In this document: positions 37,209 through 46,118 of the stretch, piece by piece
Numbering within the stretch: position 1 is the first letter of the stretch
Layout of the letters: the number at the start of each line of letters is the position of its first letter
Assembly (NCBI RefSeq): GCF_023715845.1
Contig: NZ_JAMBOR010000006.1
Span: 62,001-126,000 of the forward strand
Source of the DNA: Fictibacillus phosphorivorans
GTDB taxonomy: Bacteria; Bacillota; Bacilli; Bacillales; Fictibacillaceae
Length of the DNA stretch: 64,000 nucleotides
Reading direction: 5' to 3'
The notes under the pieces: generated by a model
Seen by the model: only the letters and a program-made list of their open reading frames with translations
What the model was told of the DNA's origin: nothing
Database searches by the model: none
Translations under genes and position numbers: made by a program

Positions 37209-38168
37209 TCACTGATGAAGCATCTTCTTTAATAGATTCGTGATTTCATCTAGAGCTTGTTTAGCCCCCTCTGTTGTTCCGATCATGTTGATGAAGCTAT
37301 GGACGAGGTCGTTATAGTGCATATGCTCGACTAAAACATTTTCATTTCTTAAACGGTCGCCGTAAGTGAAAGCTTCGTCTCGTAACGGATCAAACTCAGC
37401 TGTAACGATCAGCGTTTTTGGTAGACCTTTTACTTGATCTGCTTTTAATGGTGAAGCAAAAATCTCTTCACCTTCTGATGGTTCGTTTAAATAGTGGCCC
37501 CAAAACCATTTCATTTTTTCCGTTGTAAGGTTGAACTTGTAATTGGCTTTATAGGACATCGTGTTGAAATTATAGTCCAGTACAGGCGTGATCAAGAACT
37601 GATGAGACAGTTTGAACTCACGATGATCTTTTAGATATAGTGCAGCGGCAGCAGCCAAATTTCCGCCTGAGCTCTCCCCGCCAACCGCGATCCGGCTGAG
37701 GTCTCCATTTAAATCGTCCACATGGCGAAATGCCCATTTAACAGATTCAACAGCGTCTAAAAACGCTGCCGGATATTTATGTTCAGGAGCGAGGCGATAA
37801 CCGACAGACACGATTACAGTCTCTGCATGTTTAGCGAAATAACGGCATACGTTATCACAGCTGTCGAGGTCACCAAAGACCCAGCCCCCGCCATGAAAAT
37901 AGACGAGAACAGGGAACGGTCCCTCTCCACTCGGTGTATAGATGCGAACAGGGAGATCATGTCCGAATGAAGTCGGTATATTTGTATTGGTTACTCGCAC
38001 CCCATCCACATGAACAGGTGCAAAATATTCTCTCGCGATTTTGTAAAACACTCGTGACTGCTCTGGCGTCAGGATATCAAGAGGCGGGTGTTTGAGTTCG
38101 CTCATTTTTTTGTTGATGGTGTTGAGAAGGATCGTGATTTGCAGGTTAACCGCTGATTTTACCGCCAT
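37209..38168 (-). CDS. Alpha/beta hydrolase of the hormone-sensitive lipase family
   Basis: A 319-residue esterase with the HSL signature YFHGGGWVFG, nucleophile GESSGG, acid in TAEFDPLRDE and catalytic His in DLVHSF. It overlaps the upstream acetyltransferase gene by 10 bp, so the two are one unit. Because that unit sits behind a Fur box, the esterase could hydrolyse a siderophore or its ester intermediate. This is inferred from context; most HSL esterases act on short acyl esters. Confidence 0.86.
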   Translation of the reverse strand: MAVKSAVNLQITILLNTINKKMSELKHPPLDILTPEQSRVFYKIAREYFAPVHVDGVRVTNTNIPTSFGHDLPVRIYTPSGEGPFPVLVYFHGGGWVFGDLDSCDNVCRYFAKHAETVIVSVGYRLAPEHKYPAAFLDAVESVKWAFRHVDDLNGDLSRIAVGGESSGGNLAAAAALYLKDHREFKLSHQFLITPVLDYNFNTMSYKANYKFNLTTEKMKWFWGHYLNEPSEGEEIFASPLKADQVKGLPKTLIVTAEFDPLRDEAFTYGDRLRNENVLVEHMHYNDLVHSFINMIGTTEGAKQALDEITNLLKKMLHQ

Positions 38169-38809
38169 CCGATCAGATCCCTTCTCTTTTCGACCGTTGT
38201 GATGGATCGGATCATCTCGACTTCTACATTTCTTTCTTTTAATCGGTTCATAATGGCATCGCGCTCACCTATGATTAATGATGCTTTTTTATGCGGAAGG
38301 TCAAATTGGCCGAGTACTTCACCGCCGAGTTCTTTTAGGATCGGAATGATGATCCTGTTCCGAACATCTGGCTCCCCGATGATTCGTTTTGCTCCAAAAT
38401 ATTGGTAGAGAAAGATGATCATTGCTTGGATGATGGAAAGTCCGTCTTCTTTATTGAGAAAAGGACGTGGACCGATCAATAAGTGCATGCCAAGATCGCC
38501 TTCTTTATATTCGTAGTGGTTCTGGATTGGATCTGCTTTTATGTCATAGGCGATGAGGTAACACGCTGGGATACCATTAAACGTTCCTAGAAATACTTCT
38601 TTATGGTCAGCTTCGATCGAGTTACGCAGCCATTGTTTGAATTCCGGCATCGGAAGGTTCAGTTTCCAAAACGGTGCGATATGGCTCTTATGCATCCATT
38701 CATAAAGCGTTTTCAAATCTCGGTCAAAGTCAACAGGTCGAAAATTGAAACGATTAACTTGATCTCCTTGTTTCACTTTAAATTCAGTTTCATTCTGTGT
38801 TTTTAGCAT
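38159..38809 (-). CDS. Siderophore-type GNAT acetyltransferase (RhbD/IucB/AlcB-like)
   Basis: A 216-residue acetyltransferase resembling the siderophore group (Acetyltransf_8): FRPVDFDRDLKTLYEWMH at the start, HIAPFWKLNLP, GDLGMHLLIGPR and GEPDVRNRIIIPIL with the following Gly-rich strand. Members acetylate hydroxylamine or hydroxylysine in aerobactin/rhizobactin-type siderophores. A 16/19 Fur box lies 25 bp upstream, so it is probably iron-repressed. No NIS synthetase or lysine monooxygenase gene is nearby; the rest of the pathway must be elsewhere or absent. Confidence 0.82.
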   Translation of the reverse strand: MLKTQNETEFKVKQGDQVNRFNFRPVDFDRDLKTLYEWMHKSHIAPFWKLNLPMPEFKQWLRNSIEADHKEVFLGTFNGIPACYLIAYDIKADPIQNHYEYKEGDLGMHLLIGPRPFLNKEDGLSIIQAMIIFLYQYFGAKRIIGEPDVRNRIIIPILKELGGEVLGQFDLPHKKASLIIGERDAIMNRLKERNVEVEMIRSITTVEKRRDLIGWR

Positions 38810-38833
38810 AGCTTTTGGCCCCTATCTATAAGT

Positions 38834-38852
38834 GATAATGATTCTCAATATC
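38834..38852. promoter_or_regulatory. Fur box upstream of the acetyltransferase-esterase operon
   Basis: GATAATGATTCTCAATATC matches the 19-bp Fur consensus at 16 positions and ends about 25 bp upstream of the ATG on the minus strand. Confidence 0.78.
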
Positions 38853-38988
38853 ATCTATAATGATTATAAGAATAGAGGACAATTACTGTCAACCAACCTT
38901 TTGACCTATGTATCTATAAAATTAACTCTCCTAGATTTTATTGGTGATAAAAGTAAAGAAGAAATACCATCATTAGTATCTCCTCTCA

Positions 38989-39390
38989 TTATTTGAATTG
39001 AATTTTTTCAATTGCTTTGAATTCCTCAATGTGGATCAGTGGTGGTTCTTCATCGTTCTTTTTTAATTTCCAATTCATGTAACCTATAAGCATTGAAAAT
39101 ATAATAGCACCTTGCCACTCTATCTTCATATTCACCATCAAGGTATCTAATAAAATAATGATGGCTAACGTCAATCCTGCATCCAATAAAAATGAAAACA
39201 ATCCTTTACTGGATGGAATAATATCAACAGATTTTAATGCTTTTGGTATCGCATTTGCTAGTAACGAGAGTGGTATTTCAAGTAACAAATATAAAACAAA
39301 AAAAGACACTAAAGATCCAATCGAATCAAAGTGTAATCCAAGTAATCTCAAAACGATAAACTCAAAAAAGATGATACCTAGTAAAATCAT
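38989..39390 (-). CDS. YrvL family regulatory membrane protein
   Basis: 133 residues with three to four transmembrane helices. It matches the YrvL family in IPLSLLANAIPKALKSV, SSKGLFSFLLDAGLTLAI and the closing KKNDEEPP. In B. subtilis YrvL acts as an anti-sigma regulator of the YvrI/YvrHa sigma system. The coding frame continues about 15 codons upstream with YLFVYVL-type hydrophobic sequence but no usable start; AAAGGGAG lies further up. The annotated start may be too short, or the N-terminus carries a frameshift. Confidence 0.7.
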   Translation of the reverse strand: MILLGIIFFEFIVLRLLGLHFDSIGSLVSFFVLYLLLEIPLSLLANAIPKALKSVDIIPSSKGLFSFLLDAGLTLAIIILLDTLMVNMKIEWQGAIIFSMLIGYMNWKLKKNDEEPPLIHIEEFKAIEKIQFK

Positions 39391-39515
39391 TAATACATAA
39401 ACGAACAGATAACTATTGTTTTTACTCTGTTTATATGAGGCACTCCCTTTGTTTTAAATTGTGGACTACTATATTTGATGTTAGTACGATTATTGATCTA
39501 ACGTCCATTCTATAA

Positions 39516-40283
39516 TTAGTTGTTATTAAGTTTTTGATATATTGTAAGGGCCTCGGTTAAAAATTTCTTGTTATAGTTTGATTTTTCATGAATAACTTCG
39601 ACCCAGTGTTTTATAGAATCTGTCCGATCTCCTTTGCATAAACCTTCATTCGTACTGAGAAAGCTCTCCCAGTTATAAAACTCCCAATGTGCCACTTCCG
39701 ATTGATAAGCGATTCTGCATTCAAATAGTGGATAAGGATATATGTAGTTCTGTGAAAACTCCGCTGCCTGCATGAAGTCCTTCATCTCGATAGGTTCCAG
39801 ATTGAACGTTTGTGCAGATTTTTTTCCGTTCGGTCGGTGGTAAAAAATTTCAACATTGACGTTGTTCTTGGGTTGGACTTGGATCTTTGCTCCTGGAAAA
39901 AAGCCATTCAGTTTCTCATTGGTGTAATTTGCAGCATCTGTATCCACTAAAATTGGGGTCAACCATTGGTCCCCAAGGTCACACAAGTACCGAGATCCGT
40001 TTTCGTCCAGTGCAAGAACGGCCGCATGAGCTTCTTCGGTATGAAATTTCGAACCGATCGGATAAGCTTCAATGCCATCCTTTTTATATTCATCCAGCAG
40101 CCAAAGTGCCAAATCAAAACAGTTCCCCGTCATTCCATACTGTTCCCGATGTTCTTTCATCAAGGATACATCCCTTTGTTTCTTCTTAGTCCCTTGATCT
40201 AAATGCCAAGCTTTCGTCAGAGTTTCCATCGGAAAACGGTCGAACTTCTTCCACGTATCTAAGAGGCTTTTTGCAGGTTTCAC
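39516..40283 (-). CDS. Arylamine N-acetyltransferase/transglutaminase-fold-like hypothetical protein
   Basis: A 255-residue protein. A Cys-His-Asp arrangement like that of NAT and transglutaminase-like enzymes is visible: Cys55 in GNCFDLAL, His86 in AHAAVLAL and Asp102 or Asp105 in CDLGDQW. The rest is divergent. The start is GTG 40283 with GGAGGTG upstream. It could be an acyltransferase using an acyl-CoA or a cysteine hydrolase; function unproven. Confidence 0.6.
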   Translation of the reverse strand: MKPAKSLLDTWKKFDRFPMETLTKAWHLDQGTKKKQRDVSLMKEHREQYGMTGNCFDLALWLLDEYKKDGIEAYPIGSKFHTEEAHAAVLALDENGSRYLCDLGDQWLTPILVDTDAANYTNEKLNGFFPGAKIQVQPKNNVNVEIFYHRPNGKKSAQTFNLEPIEMKDFMQAAEFSQNYIYPYPLFECRIAYQSEVAHWEFYNWESFLSTNEGLCKGDRTDSIKHWVEVIHEKSNYNKKFLTEALTIYQKLNNN

Positions 40284-40310
40284 TTAGACACCTCCATCAG
40301 CACTAATTAA

Positions 40311-40343
40311 GCGATATTGTCCGCCTGATGCGGACAATATCGC
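40311..40343. repeat. 14-bp perfect inverted repeat, terminator-like
   Basis: GCGATATTGTCCGC and GCGGACAATATCGC bracket a 5-nt loop. It lies between the nuclease stop and the NAT-like gene start, where a terminator for the nuclease is expected, but no U-run follows. It could equally be an operator for the NAT-like gene. Confidence 0.6.
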
Positions 40344-40374
40344 CTAAAATGTATTTGTCTGGGGTCTGTCCCCC

Positions 40375-41568
40375 CTAGCGTTCACACGCATAGTTATCTT
40401 TATCACGGTCGTGCTTCGGAGCGTACGCTGGATGAGTGGACGGTACTCCGTTCGGGTACACCTTTCGAAGCTCTGTACAGTTTTGAAAGAATTCTGCTTT
40501 TGGTGCTGGTGTTGCTGAAGCCGCTGGTTTTGGCGCTGGCTTCGTTGCTGGTTTAACACTTGAAGTAGATGAACTCGGTTTTGAAGGTGTGGTTGAAGCA
40601 GTCGTCGTACTCTTCTTTGGATCGAGATCACCTTTCGTCGTGCCGTTGCTACCGTATGCCCATAATCCTGTCTTTTTTGCTCTTGCTTCACGAGCAAACT
40701 TCACAAAATAATCGCTATACTTCACATCTGGTGAATACGTTGATGGTTCTGCGTAGCCATTTAACACTAACTTCGCGTTAAACATCTTTTCTCTTATCTC
40801 TTTTTCACTCATCACATCGGTTGGAAGACTGAGCCAGATCAGTCTTAGATAACGATTGTAACGATCAGTATCAGATACATCTTTTTGCATCCAAACTTTC
40901 TTTCCTGTCAACTGAGCAGATGTATAATTGCTGGCTTCTTTCCCGTATTGTTCGTGTCTTGTTGTTGTCTCTGGTGTATTGACACCTACAAGACGTATTC
41001 TTCTGCCGTCTGATAATTCTAATGTGTCTCCATCTACGGCACGGTAAACCGTAACCGCTTCTAGATTGAACTTGTTCGCGATTTCTTTTTGTTGTTTTTC
41101 TTTTGCTTCGGCCTTGGCTTTCGCTTCCGCTGCTTCTTTCACTTTCGCCTCTTCTTCAACCTTCGCTTTGGCTGCTGCTTCTTCTTTAGCTTTCGCTTCA
41201 GCCGCTTTCTTTTCTTCTGCTTCTTTTTTCACTGCGGCTGCCTTTTTTTCTTCCGCTTCTTCCTGCGCTTTTTCTTTTTCTTCGTTCTTCTCTTCCTTAC
41301 TTGCTAACTGTGTCTTTGTTGCAGTTTCTTTAGCCGTCTCTTCAACTGGTTCTGCAAAGATTACGGTTAGAATAACAGCTACTATCAATCCGGATGCTGT
41401 AATCCACCCTGGTTTTGAAAAGGTCACGTAACCCTTTTGTTTTTGATCACTCAAATAGATTCCCAATCCTGCGATTAACGTTCCGATCAATGCCCATGGC
41501 GTCAGAATAGCAAAAAATAATGTAAACAGGATCGCGATAGTAGCGATTATTAATCTTACAATTTTCAT
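40375..41568 (-). CDS. Membrane-anchored thermonuclease (SNase) with excalibur domain
   Basis: 397 residues in modules: two N-terminal membrane helices (about 4-35 and 55-72); an Ala/Glu/Lys-rich coiled coil (about 78-165); a staphylococcal-nuclease-like domain with VYRAVDGDTLELSDGRRIRL, GVNTPET, YLRLIWL and the Arg/Glu catalytic blocks; a Ser/Thr/Pro linker; and a C-terminal excalibur calcium-binding motif (NCTELRKVYP, DRDKDNYACE). It likely degrades extracellular DNA at the cell surface with Ca2+. It is followed by the 14-bp palindrome and shares a transcript with the PH/SHOCT gene 13 bp upstream. Confidence 0.88.
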   Translation of the reverse strand: MKIVRLIIATIAILFTLFFAILTPWALIGTLIAGLGIYLSDQKQKGYVTFSKPGWITASGLIVAVILTVIFAEPVEETAKETATKTQLASKEEKNEEKEKAQEEAEEKKAAAVKKEAEEKKAAEAKAKEEAAAKAKVEEEAKVKEAAEAKAKAEAKEKQQKEIANKFNLEAVTVYRAVDGDTLELSDGRRIRLVGVNTPETTTRHEQYGKEASNYTSAQLTGKKVWMQKDVSDTDRYNRYLRLIWLSLPTDVMSEKEIREKMFNAKLVLNGYAEPSTYSPDVKYSDYFVKFAREARAKKTGLWAYGSNGTTKGDLDPKKSTTTASTTPSKPSSSTSSVKPATKPAPKPAASATPAPKAEFFQNCTELRKVYPNGVPSTHPAYAPKHDRDKDNYACER

Positions 41569-41581
41569 TTATCTACCTCTT

Positions 41582-42298
41582 TTAGTTTATTAGTTTTTTC
41601 TTTTCTGTTTGAAACTCTTCTTCTGTTAAAATGCCTTTTTCTTTTAAAGAAGCAATCTGATCAAGTAATTTGTATTTGGAGTTACTTTTAGATTTCTTCC
41701 GGAACTCTACGATCTTTTCCTTTACTGCTTTATAAAACTCTCTAAACGGTTCATCATCGATAATGTCATCAAACTTTCTTCTACTGCGTCCGTAGTCTAT
41801 ATATAGTTTCTTAGATTTAAATCCGTCTTTTGCTAATGATATGCCCTTCATTTTGGCATAATCATATTCCTCAATGTACGTATGATTACCTTTGACGACA
41901 GCAAAGATCAACTTTTCTTCAGAAGCGATCAATACCCCCTTAATTTCGCGCTTCTGTGTCCTTTTATATTCAGCCTGGATGACGCCTAGTACTCTTTCTT
42001 CCTGCTTTAAGAGATGTGCATTCACATACTCGAAGGTGTCACTATACGATGAGTAGGTTAATATTTTTGCCATACTTGGATCTGGTCCAAAAAAACGCTC
42101 TATCTTCTGAAGTTTATTAACTTTTTTTCTTTCCTTCTCCAAACGCTTCTCTTCTCGTTTCTTTTCTTTCTCTTCTCTCCAACGTTTTGCTTCTTCCACA
42201 CGTCTCTTTGCTTTTTCCTGTTGCATTCTTTCTCTTTCCGCTTTTTCTTCAGGTGGTAGTTCTAATAGACCGAGGATTTTTTTCAAAAAGCTCATCAT
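41582..42298 (-). CDS. PH-like/SHOCT domain protein with charged coiled coil
   Basis: A 238-residue protein: a very basic/acidic N-terminal coiled coil (Glu/Lys/Arg repeats, about 15-65), then a bPH-type domain (VLGVIQAEYKRTQKREIKG, LIFAVVKGNHTYIEEYDY) and a C-terminal SHOCT helix pair (LLDQIASLKEKGILTEEEF). SHOCT domains are short oligomerisation modules at protein ends. AAGGAGG precedes ATG-ATG. It lies directly before the surface nuclease gene and is likely co-expressed. Confidence 0.78.
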   Translation of the reverse strand: MMSFLKKILGLLELPPEEKAERERMQQEKAKRRVEEAKRWREEKEKKREEKRLEKERKKVNKLQKIERFFGPDPSMAKILTYSSYSDTFEYVNAHLLKQEERVLGVIQAEYKRTQKREIKGVLIASEEKLIFAVVKGNHTYIEEYDYAKMKGISLAKDGFKSKKLYIDYGRSRRKFDDIIDDEPFREFYKAVKEKIVEFRKKSKSNSKYKLLDQIASLKEKGILTEEEFQTEKKKLIN

Positions 42299-42436
42299 AA
42301 CCCCTCCTTGTCATATATATGAAAAACTTCTGTAATATTAAAGTAATAAAACAAGAAAATAATAACATAAATCCTCTACCATGAACATAGTTATATTGAT
42401 ATAATTTTAAAATTCTTTTATATAAGACACCAAAAT

Positions 42437-42465
42437 AAAAGCTCGGGCCTTGTGAGCCCGAGCTT
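42437..42465 (-). terminator. Terminator of the DUF2935 gene
   Basis: GCTCGGGC and GCCCGAGC, extended by flanking A/T pairs, form a stem with a 7-nt loop followed on the minus strand by TTTTATTTT. Confidence 0.8.
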
Positions 42466-43258
42466 ACCGTTGACTTGCATTTAAATTGGATTCGTATAAA
42501 TCGATAATTTCTAAGAAACGTTCTGCTTCTCTGAAGGTATGATCGGCTAACAGAGGATGGATATTACTTTTAATTTTGCACGCTTCTATAAGCTCTGTTG
42601 CTGTTTTCTTAAAATCTCTCAATGACGTAACAGATACTTTATTCTGGTCTAAGAATTGGCTCAGAATTGGTTTTGTTTCCGATTGTGGGCGCATCGAATC
42701 TAAATCGATCGCTTGAAAGAGCAGTTGGTCAAAATCATGACTAAACTCTCTCGCTAGATCGACTAGCTTTCTCTCAGACGGATCTAAGAGATGTCCGATA
42801 AACTTCGCATGATCTGCCATGATTCTTAAAAAGAATACATTCTCTTGAATCACTTCATTGGCTTTAGGAACCAACACGCCTTGATTTAGTTCTTTTAACC
42901 GGTTGGCAAAATAAGCCGCTTCCCTGCTAATATGGTCAACCAGTAATGGAAAGTTGTTTGTGCGTATTACACAGCGCAAGGTTAGATCTAATATCTTCCG
43001 TTTATAGCTCCAGATCTGAACCGCAGCTTGATAGACCTCTGTGTTAAAAGCTTTAACCTGATTCAGATCGGAGTTTTGATTAAACCTGGCTAACTTCTCT
43101 TCAATTCTTTCGAACACCGTGATAAACTGTTTGGCCTCGTTGATCAATTGCTGCTGTTCATAGGTAAATCCTAAGCTTAGAAATAAGGCATGTTCTTTCA
43201 TAATCCTGGACCAGAATCGAATTTCGTCTAACGATCTAACCACAATCGGATCCGCCAT
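42464..43258 (-). CDS. DUF2935 domain-containing protein
   Basis: 264 residues with two copies of an all-helical repeat: FWSRIMKEHALFLSLGF near the start and FFLRIMADHAKFIGHLL in the second half. Each ends in ADHTFREAERFLEI or VDHISREAAYFANRL, typical of DUF2935. His/Glu spacing suggests a ferritin-like metal site. Found widely in Bacillus; no established function. Monocistronic, with GGGGAT upstream. Confidence 0.85.
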   Translation of the reverse strand: MADPIVVRSLDEIRFWSRIMKEHALFLSLGFTYEQQQLINEAKQFITVFERIEEKLARFNQNSDLNQVKAFNTEVYQAAVQIWSYKRKILDLTLRCVIRTNNFPLLVDHISREAAYFANRLKELNQGVLVPKANEVIQENVFFLRIMADHAKFIGHLLDPSERKLVDLAREFSHDFDQLLFQAIDLDSMRPQSETKPILSQFLDQNKVSVTSLRDFKKTATELIEACKIKSNIHPLLADHTFREAERFLEIIDLYESNLNASQR

Positions 43259-43329
43259 TTTATCCCCTCACTCTTCTCATATCCCTATCCATGTATATTA
43301 TTCTTTTGGATAACTATTCCCAAAAAGTA

Positions 43330-43369
43330 AAAAAGCCCGTTCTCTGGCTATAGAGAACAAGCTTTTTTA
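43330..43369. terminator. Bidirectional-looking terminator between selO and the DUF2935 gene
   Basis: AAAAAGC, GTTCTCT and their complements AGAGAAC and GCTTTTTT form a long hairpin just downstream of the selO stop. Confidence 0.8.
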
Positions 43370-43372
43370 GGA

Positions 43373-44836
43373 TTAGGTTCCGCAATACGTTCTATATGGT
43401 TCTCCTGTTTTAGGAGGTAGTTGGCAATATTCCTTTTGTTCCGGTGAATACGCAAAAGGATTTGATAGTACTTTTACTAGATCCTCCATCACACTGAAAT
43501 CTCCATCTTCCACCGCTGCTTCTATTGCTTCTTCGACCCGATGGTTTCGTGGAATAATAGCCGGATTGCTTTTTCGCATTAACTCTTCGGAAGACTCTTT
43601 GGATTCTTCCTGTCGTTCCAGTCGTTCTTGCCACTTTTTATACCACTTTTCAAATTCAGGGGCAGAAAAAAGTGCTGTGTTTTCCTTTTTCCCTATCGTT
43701 AGAAGACGGAAAGTGTTCGTGTAGTCCGCAGAATGTTCATGCATGAGGTTAAGAAGTTCTTTTATTAAGGTTTCATCTTCTTTTTCTTCATTAAATAGAC
43801 CCAGCTTTGCTCTCATTCCCGCCATCCAGTTGCTGTTGAATTGTTCGCCATAACCGGATAATGCCTCCTGAGCCATTGCCACCGCTTTATCCTTATCTTT
43901 ATCATAGAACAGTTGGATGAGGGTCTCTGCAAAACGTGCAAGGTTCCATGCTCCGATACCCGGCTGGTTTCCGTAAGCATACCGGCCCTGGACATCGATC
44001 GAACTGAACACAGTTTCTGGATCATACGTATCCATGAACGCACATGGGCCATAATCGATGGTTTCCCCGCTGATCGTCATGTTGTCCGTGTTCATTACCC
44101 CATGAATGAACCCGTTGAGCTGCCATTTCGCGATCAAGGAGGCCTGACGTTTTATTACTTCTTTATAAAAAGTAAGGTATTTAAATTCATCGTCTTTGAT
44201 TTTTGGATAATGTCGCTCAATGGCATAGTCAGCAAGAGCTTGAAGTTCTTCAATACTTCCCCATTGACTTGCGAACTCAAATGTACCTACACGCAGGTGA
44301 CTGGAAGCGACGCGTGTCATAATCGCACCAGGCAGATCTTCTTCACGGATGACGGGTTCACCTGTTGTAACGACAGCAAGGCTGCGTGTAGTCGGTATAC
44401 CAAGTCCATGCATAGCTTCACTGATGATGTATTCGCGCAGCATCGGTCCAAGAGCAGCACGACCGTCTCCGCCACGGGAGTAAGGCGTCCGTCCGGATCC
44501 TTTTAGCTGGATGTCAAATCGCTCTCCCCCCGGTGTGATCTGCTCACCAACCAAGAGTGCACGTCCGTCTCCTAGCATCGTAAAGTTGCCGAACTGATGT
44601 CCCGCGTAGGCTTGGGCAAGTGAAGCTCCGCCTTCCGGAACTTTATTGCCCGCGAACACGTTAACCGCTTCTTTTTCTTTAAGAAGATCGGGGTTTAATC
44701 CAAGCTCTTTTGCCAGAGATTCATTCAACACCACTAGTTTTGGTGCTTCAACAGGGTTTGGATTGATGATCGAATAAAATTTATCAGGCAGACTTTCATA
44801 ACTGTTATTAAAATTCCATCCTATTCTCTGTGTCAT
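43373..44836 (-). CDS. selO: Protein adenylyltransferase SelO (YdiU)
   Basis: A 487-residue SelO pseudokinase, near the usual bacterial length. Markers are [33 protein letters not shown], the metal-binding NTDNM and [10 protein letters not shown], and the C-terminal [14 protein letters not shown], in which cysteine replaces the selenocysteine of animal SelO. It transfers AMP to protein hydroxyls in redox-stress responses. GAAAGGAG precedes the ATG. Confidence 0.93.
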   Translation of the reverse strand: MTQRIGWNFNNSYESLPDKFYSIINPNPVEAPKLVVLNESLAKELGLNPDLLKEKEAVNVFAGNKVPEGGASLAQAYAGHQFGNFTMLGDGRALLVGEQITPGGERFDIQLKGSGRTPYSRGGDGRAALGPMLREYIISEAMHGLGIPTTRSLAVVTTGEPVIREEDLPGAIMTRVASSHLRVGTFEFASQWGSIEELQALADYAIERHYPKIKDDEFKYLTFYKEVIKRQASLIAKWQLNGFIHGVMNTDNMTISGETIDYGPCAFMDTYDPETVFSSIDVQGRYAYGNQPGIGAWNLARFAETLIQLFYDKDKDKAVAMAQEALSGYGEQFNSNWMAGMRAKLGLFNEEKEDETLIKELLNLMHEHSADYTNTFRLLTIGKKENTALFSAPEFEKWYKKWQERLERQEESKESSEELMRKSNPAIIPRNHRVEEAIEAAVEDGDFSVMEDLVKVLSNPFAYSPEQKEYCQLPPKTGEPYRTYCGT

Positions 44837-44971
44837 GATGTCTCCTTTCTTCTACCTATATTTTTAAAACCTATTAAATGTGGATTCGATTTCTATTTTC
44901 ACAATAACACAACAGGGTTTGAATTGAAGCGCATTCTGCCTCACCATTATTCCCTTATCCTCAAAAAAAAT

Positions 44972-44999
44972 AAACGCCTCAATGAGATGAGGGCGTTTT
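44972..44999. terminator. Hairpin upstream of the S66 peptidase gene
   Basis: AAACGCC and GGCGTTT with adjoining TCA/TGA pairs form a stem in the gap between selO and the peptidase gene, followed by TTTG. It does not follow a recognised gene, so its role is unclear. Confidence 0.4.
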
Positions 45000-45126
45000 G
45001 ATTGATGCTTAAAGATGGGATGTTTTTTTCCCTTTAAACATTCTTTTGGTTTTAGGTAATGACACTTTTTTAAATGAATATACATAAGATTGGAGCTTAT
45101 TGTTTATATAGAGGGGAGGGCTAAAG

Positions 45127-46050
45127 ATGGCGAATAAACCACGGCAGCTGCAAGAAGGGGACACGATTGGGATTGTTACGTTAGGAAGTCCGCTGGATGC
45201 CCAAACGATTAATCAGGGAATCAATATGCTAAAAGATATGGGCTTTCAAGTAATCGTTGGTGATCACGCCTATTCCGTTAGTGGTTTTCTCGCGGGAACC
45301 CCCGAACAGCAGTCCGCGGACCTGATGGCCATGTTTCGAAATCCCCAAGTTAAAATGATCCTGCCAACAAGGGGCGGTGTGGGAGTGGCCAGCATCCTTC
45401 CTTATCTCGACTATCCCCTGATCAGCAAAAACCCTAAACTCATCTCGGGTTACAGCGACATCACGATCCTGTTGAATGTTCTTTATCAATATGCGAATCT
45501 CGTTACCTTCCATAGTTTGATGCTTCTCGATTTTAAACCAGGTACCCCTCCCTATAACTATAACCAGTTCTTTAACGCCATTACTCGACTGACTGCACCT
45601 TGGCCGATTACCAACCCTCCCGAAATGCAGCTTGTGAGTAAAGTGCCTGGAAATGTAACGGGACCGATCGTTGGCGGTAACCTCACATCGTTTGTAGGCA
45701 CGTTAGGAACTCCTTATGAGATTGACACGAAGGGTAAAATTTTATTCCTTGAAGATACACATGAACCGGCCAACACGATATTCCGATACATCAACCACCT
45801 GAAGCTAGCGGGTAAATTTGATGATTGCATCGGAATCCTCATCGGGCAATGTTCGAACTGCGAGCCTGCGTACGGGAAAACGTTCGAAGATGTAATCGAT
45901 GAATTTATCGTTCCGTTGGGCAAACCATTAATGACGAATATCGCGAGCGGACACGGATTATATAAAGCAGCGATTCCTTTCGGAGTAAACGTGAACATGA
46001 ATGCGACCAATCGTACCCTTACAGTGATGGAACCTACTGTGATTGCTTAG
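45127..46050 (+). CDS. S66 family LD-carboxypeptidase/MccF-like peptidase
   Basis: A 307-residue S66 serine peptidase with N-terminal GDTIGIVTLGSP, nucleophile region ISGYSDITILLN, FLEDTHEP-type acid block and C-terminal GLYKAAIPFGVNV carrying the His. LD-carboxypeptidases trim peptidoglycan tetrapeptides; the MccF branch detoxifies microcin C. GGGGAGG precedes the ATG. It lies about 1 kb ahead of a bacteriocin cluster, but a strong terminator and a gene on the other strand intervene. Confidence 0.86.
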   Translation: MANKPRQLQEGDTIGIVTLGSPLDAQTINQGINMLKDMGFQVIVGDHAYSVSGFLAGTPEQQSADLMAMFRNPQVKMILPTRGGVGVASILPYLDYPLISKNPKLISGYSDITILLNVLYQYANLVTFHSLMLLDFKPGTPPYNYNQFFNAITRLTAPWPITNPPEMQLVSKVPGNVTGPIVGGNLTSFVGTLGTPYEIDTKGKILFLEDTHEPANTIFRYINHLKLAGKFDDCIGILIGQCSNCEPAYGKTFEDVIDEFIVPLGKPLMTNIASGHGLYKAAIPFGVNVNMNATNRTLTVMEPTVIA

Positions 46051-46069
46051 TTTTTTGATGAGGACTAAA

Positions 46070-46106
46070 AAATGCACTTCTCCTTTTAAAAGGGAAAAGT
46101 GCATTT
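46070..46106. terminator. Bidirectional terminator
   Basis: AAATGCACTT and AAGTGCATTT form a 10-bp perfect stem, with an inner CCTTTTAAAAGG, between the S66 gene and the FrnE-like gene. Confidence 0.85.
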
Positions 46107-46118
46107 GTTATTAAACGG

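Noticed and set aside
41066..41431. Plus-strand frame rich in Ala, Ser and Phe
   Set aside because: Antisense of the Glu/Lys/Ala coiled coil of the nuclease gene, not a gene.
43373..44836. SelO as a selenoprotein candidate
   Set aside because: The C-terminal position holds Cys (TYCGT) and no in-frame TGA occurs; ordinary bacterial SelO.
44864..45085. 73-codon minus-strand frame between selO and the S66 peptidase
   Set aside because: No ribosome site, composition of random sequence, and overlaps a hairpin; no recognisable family.
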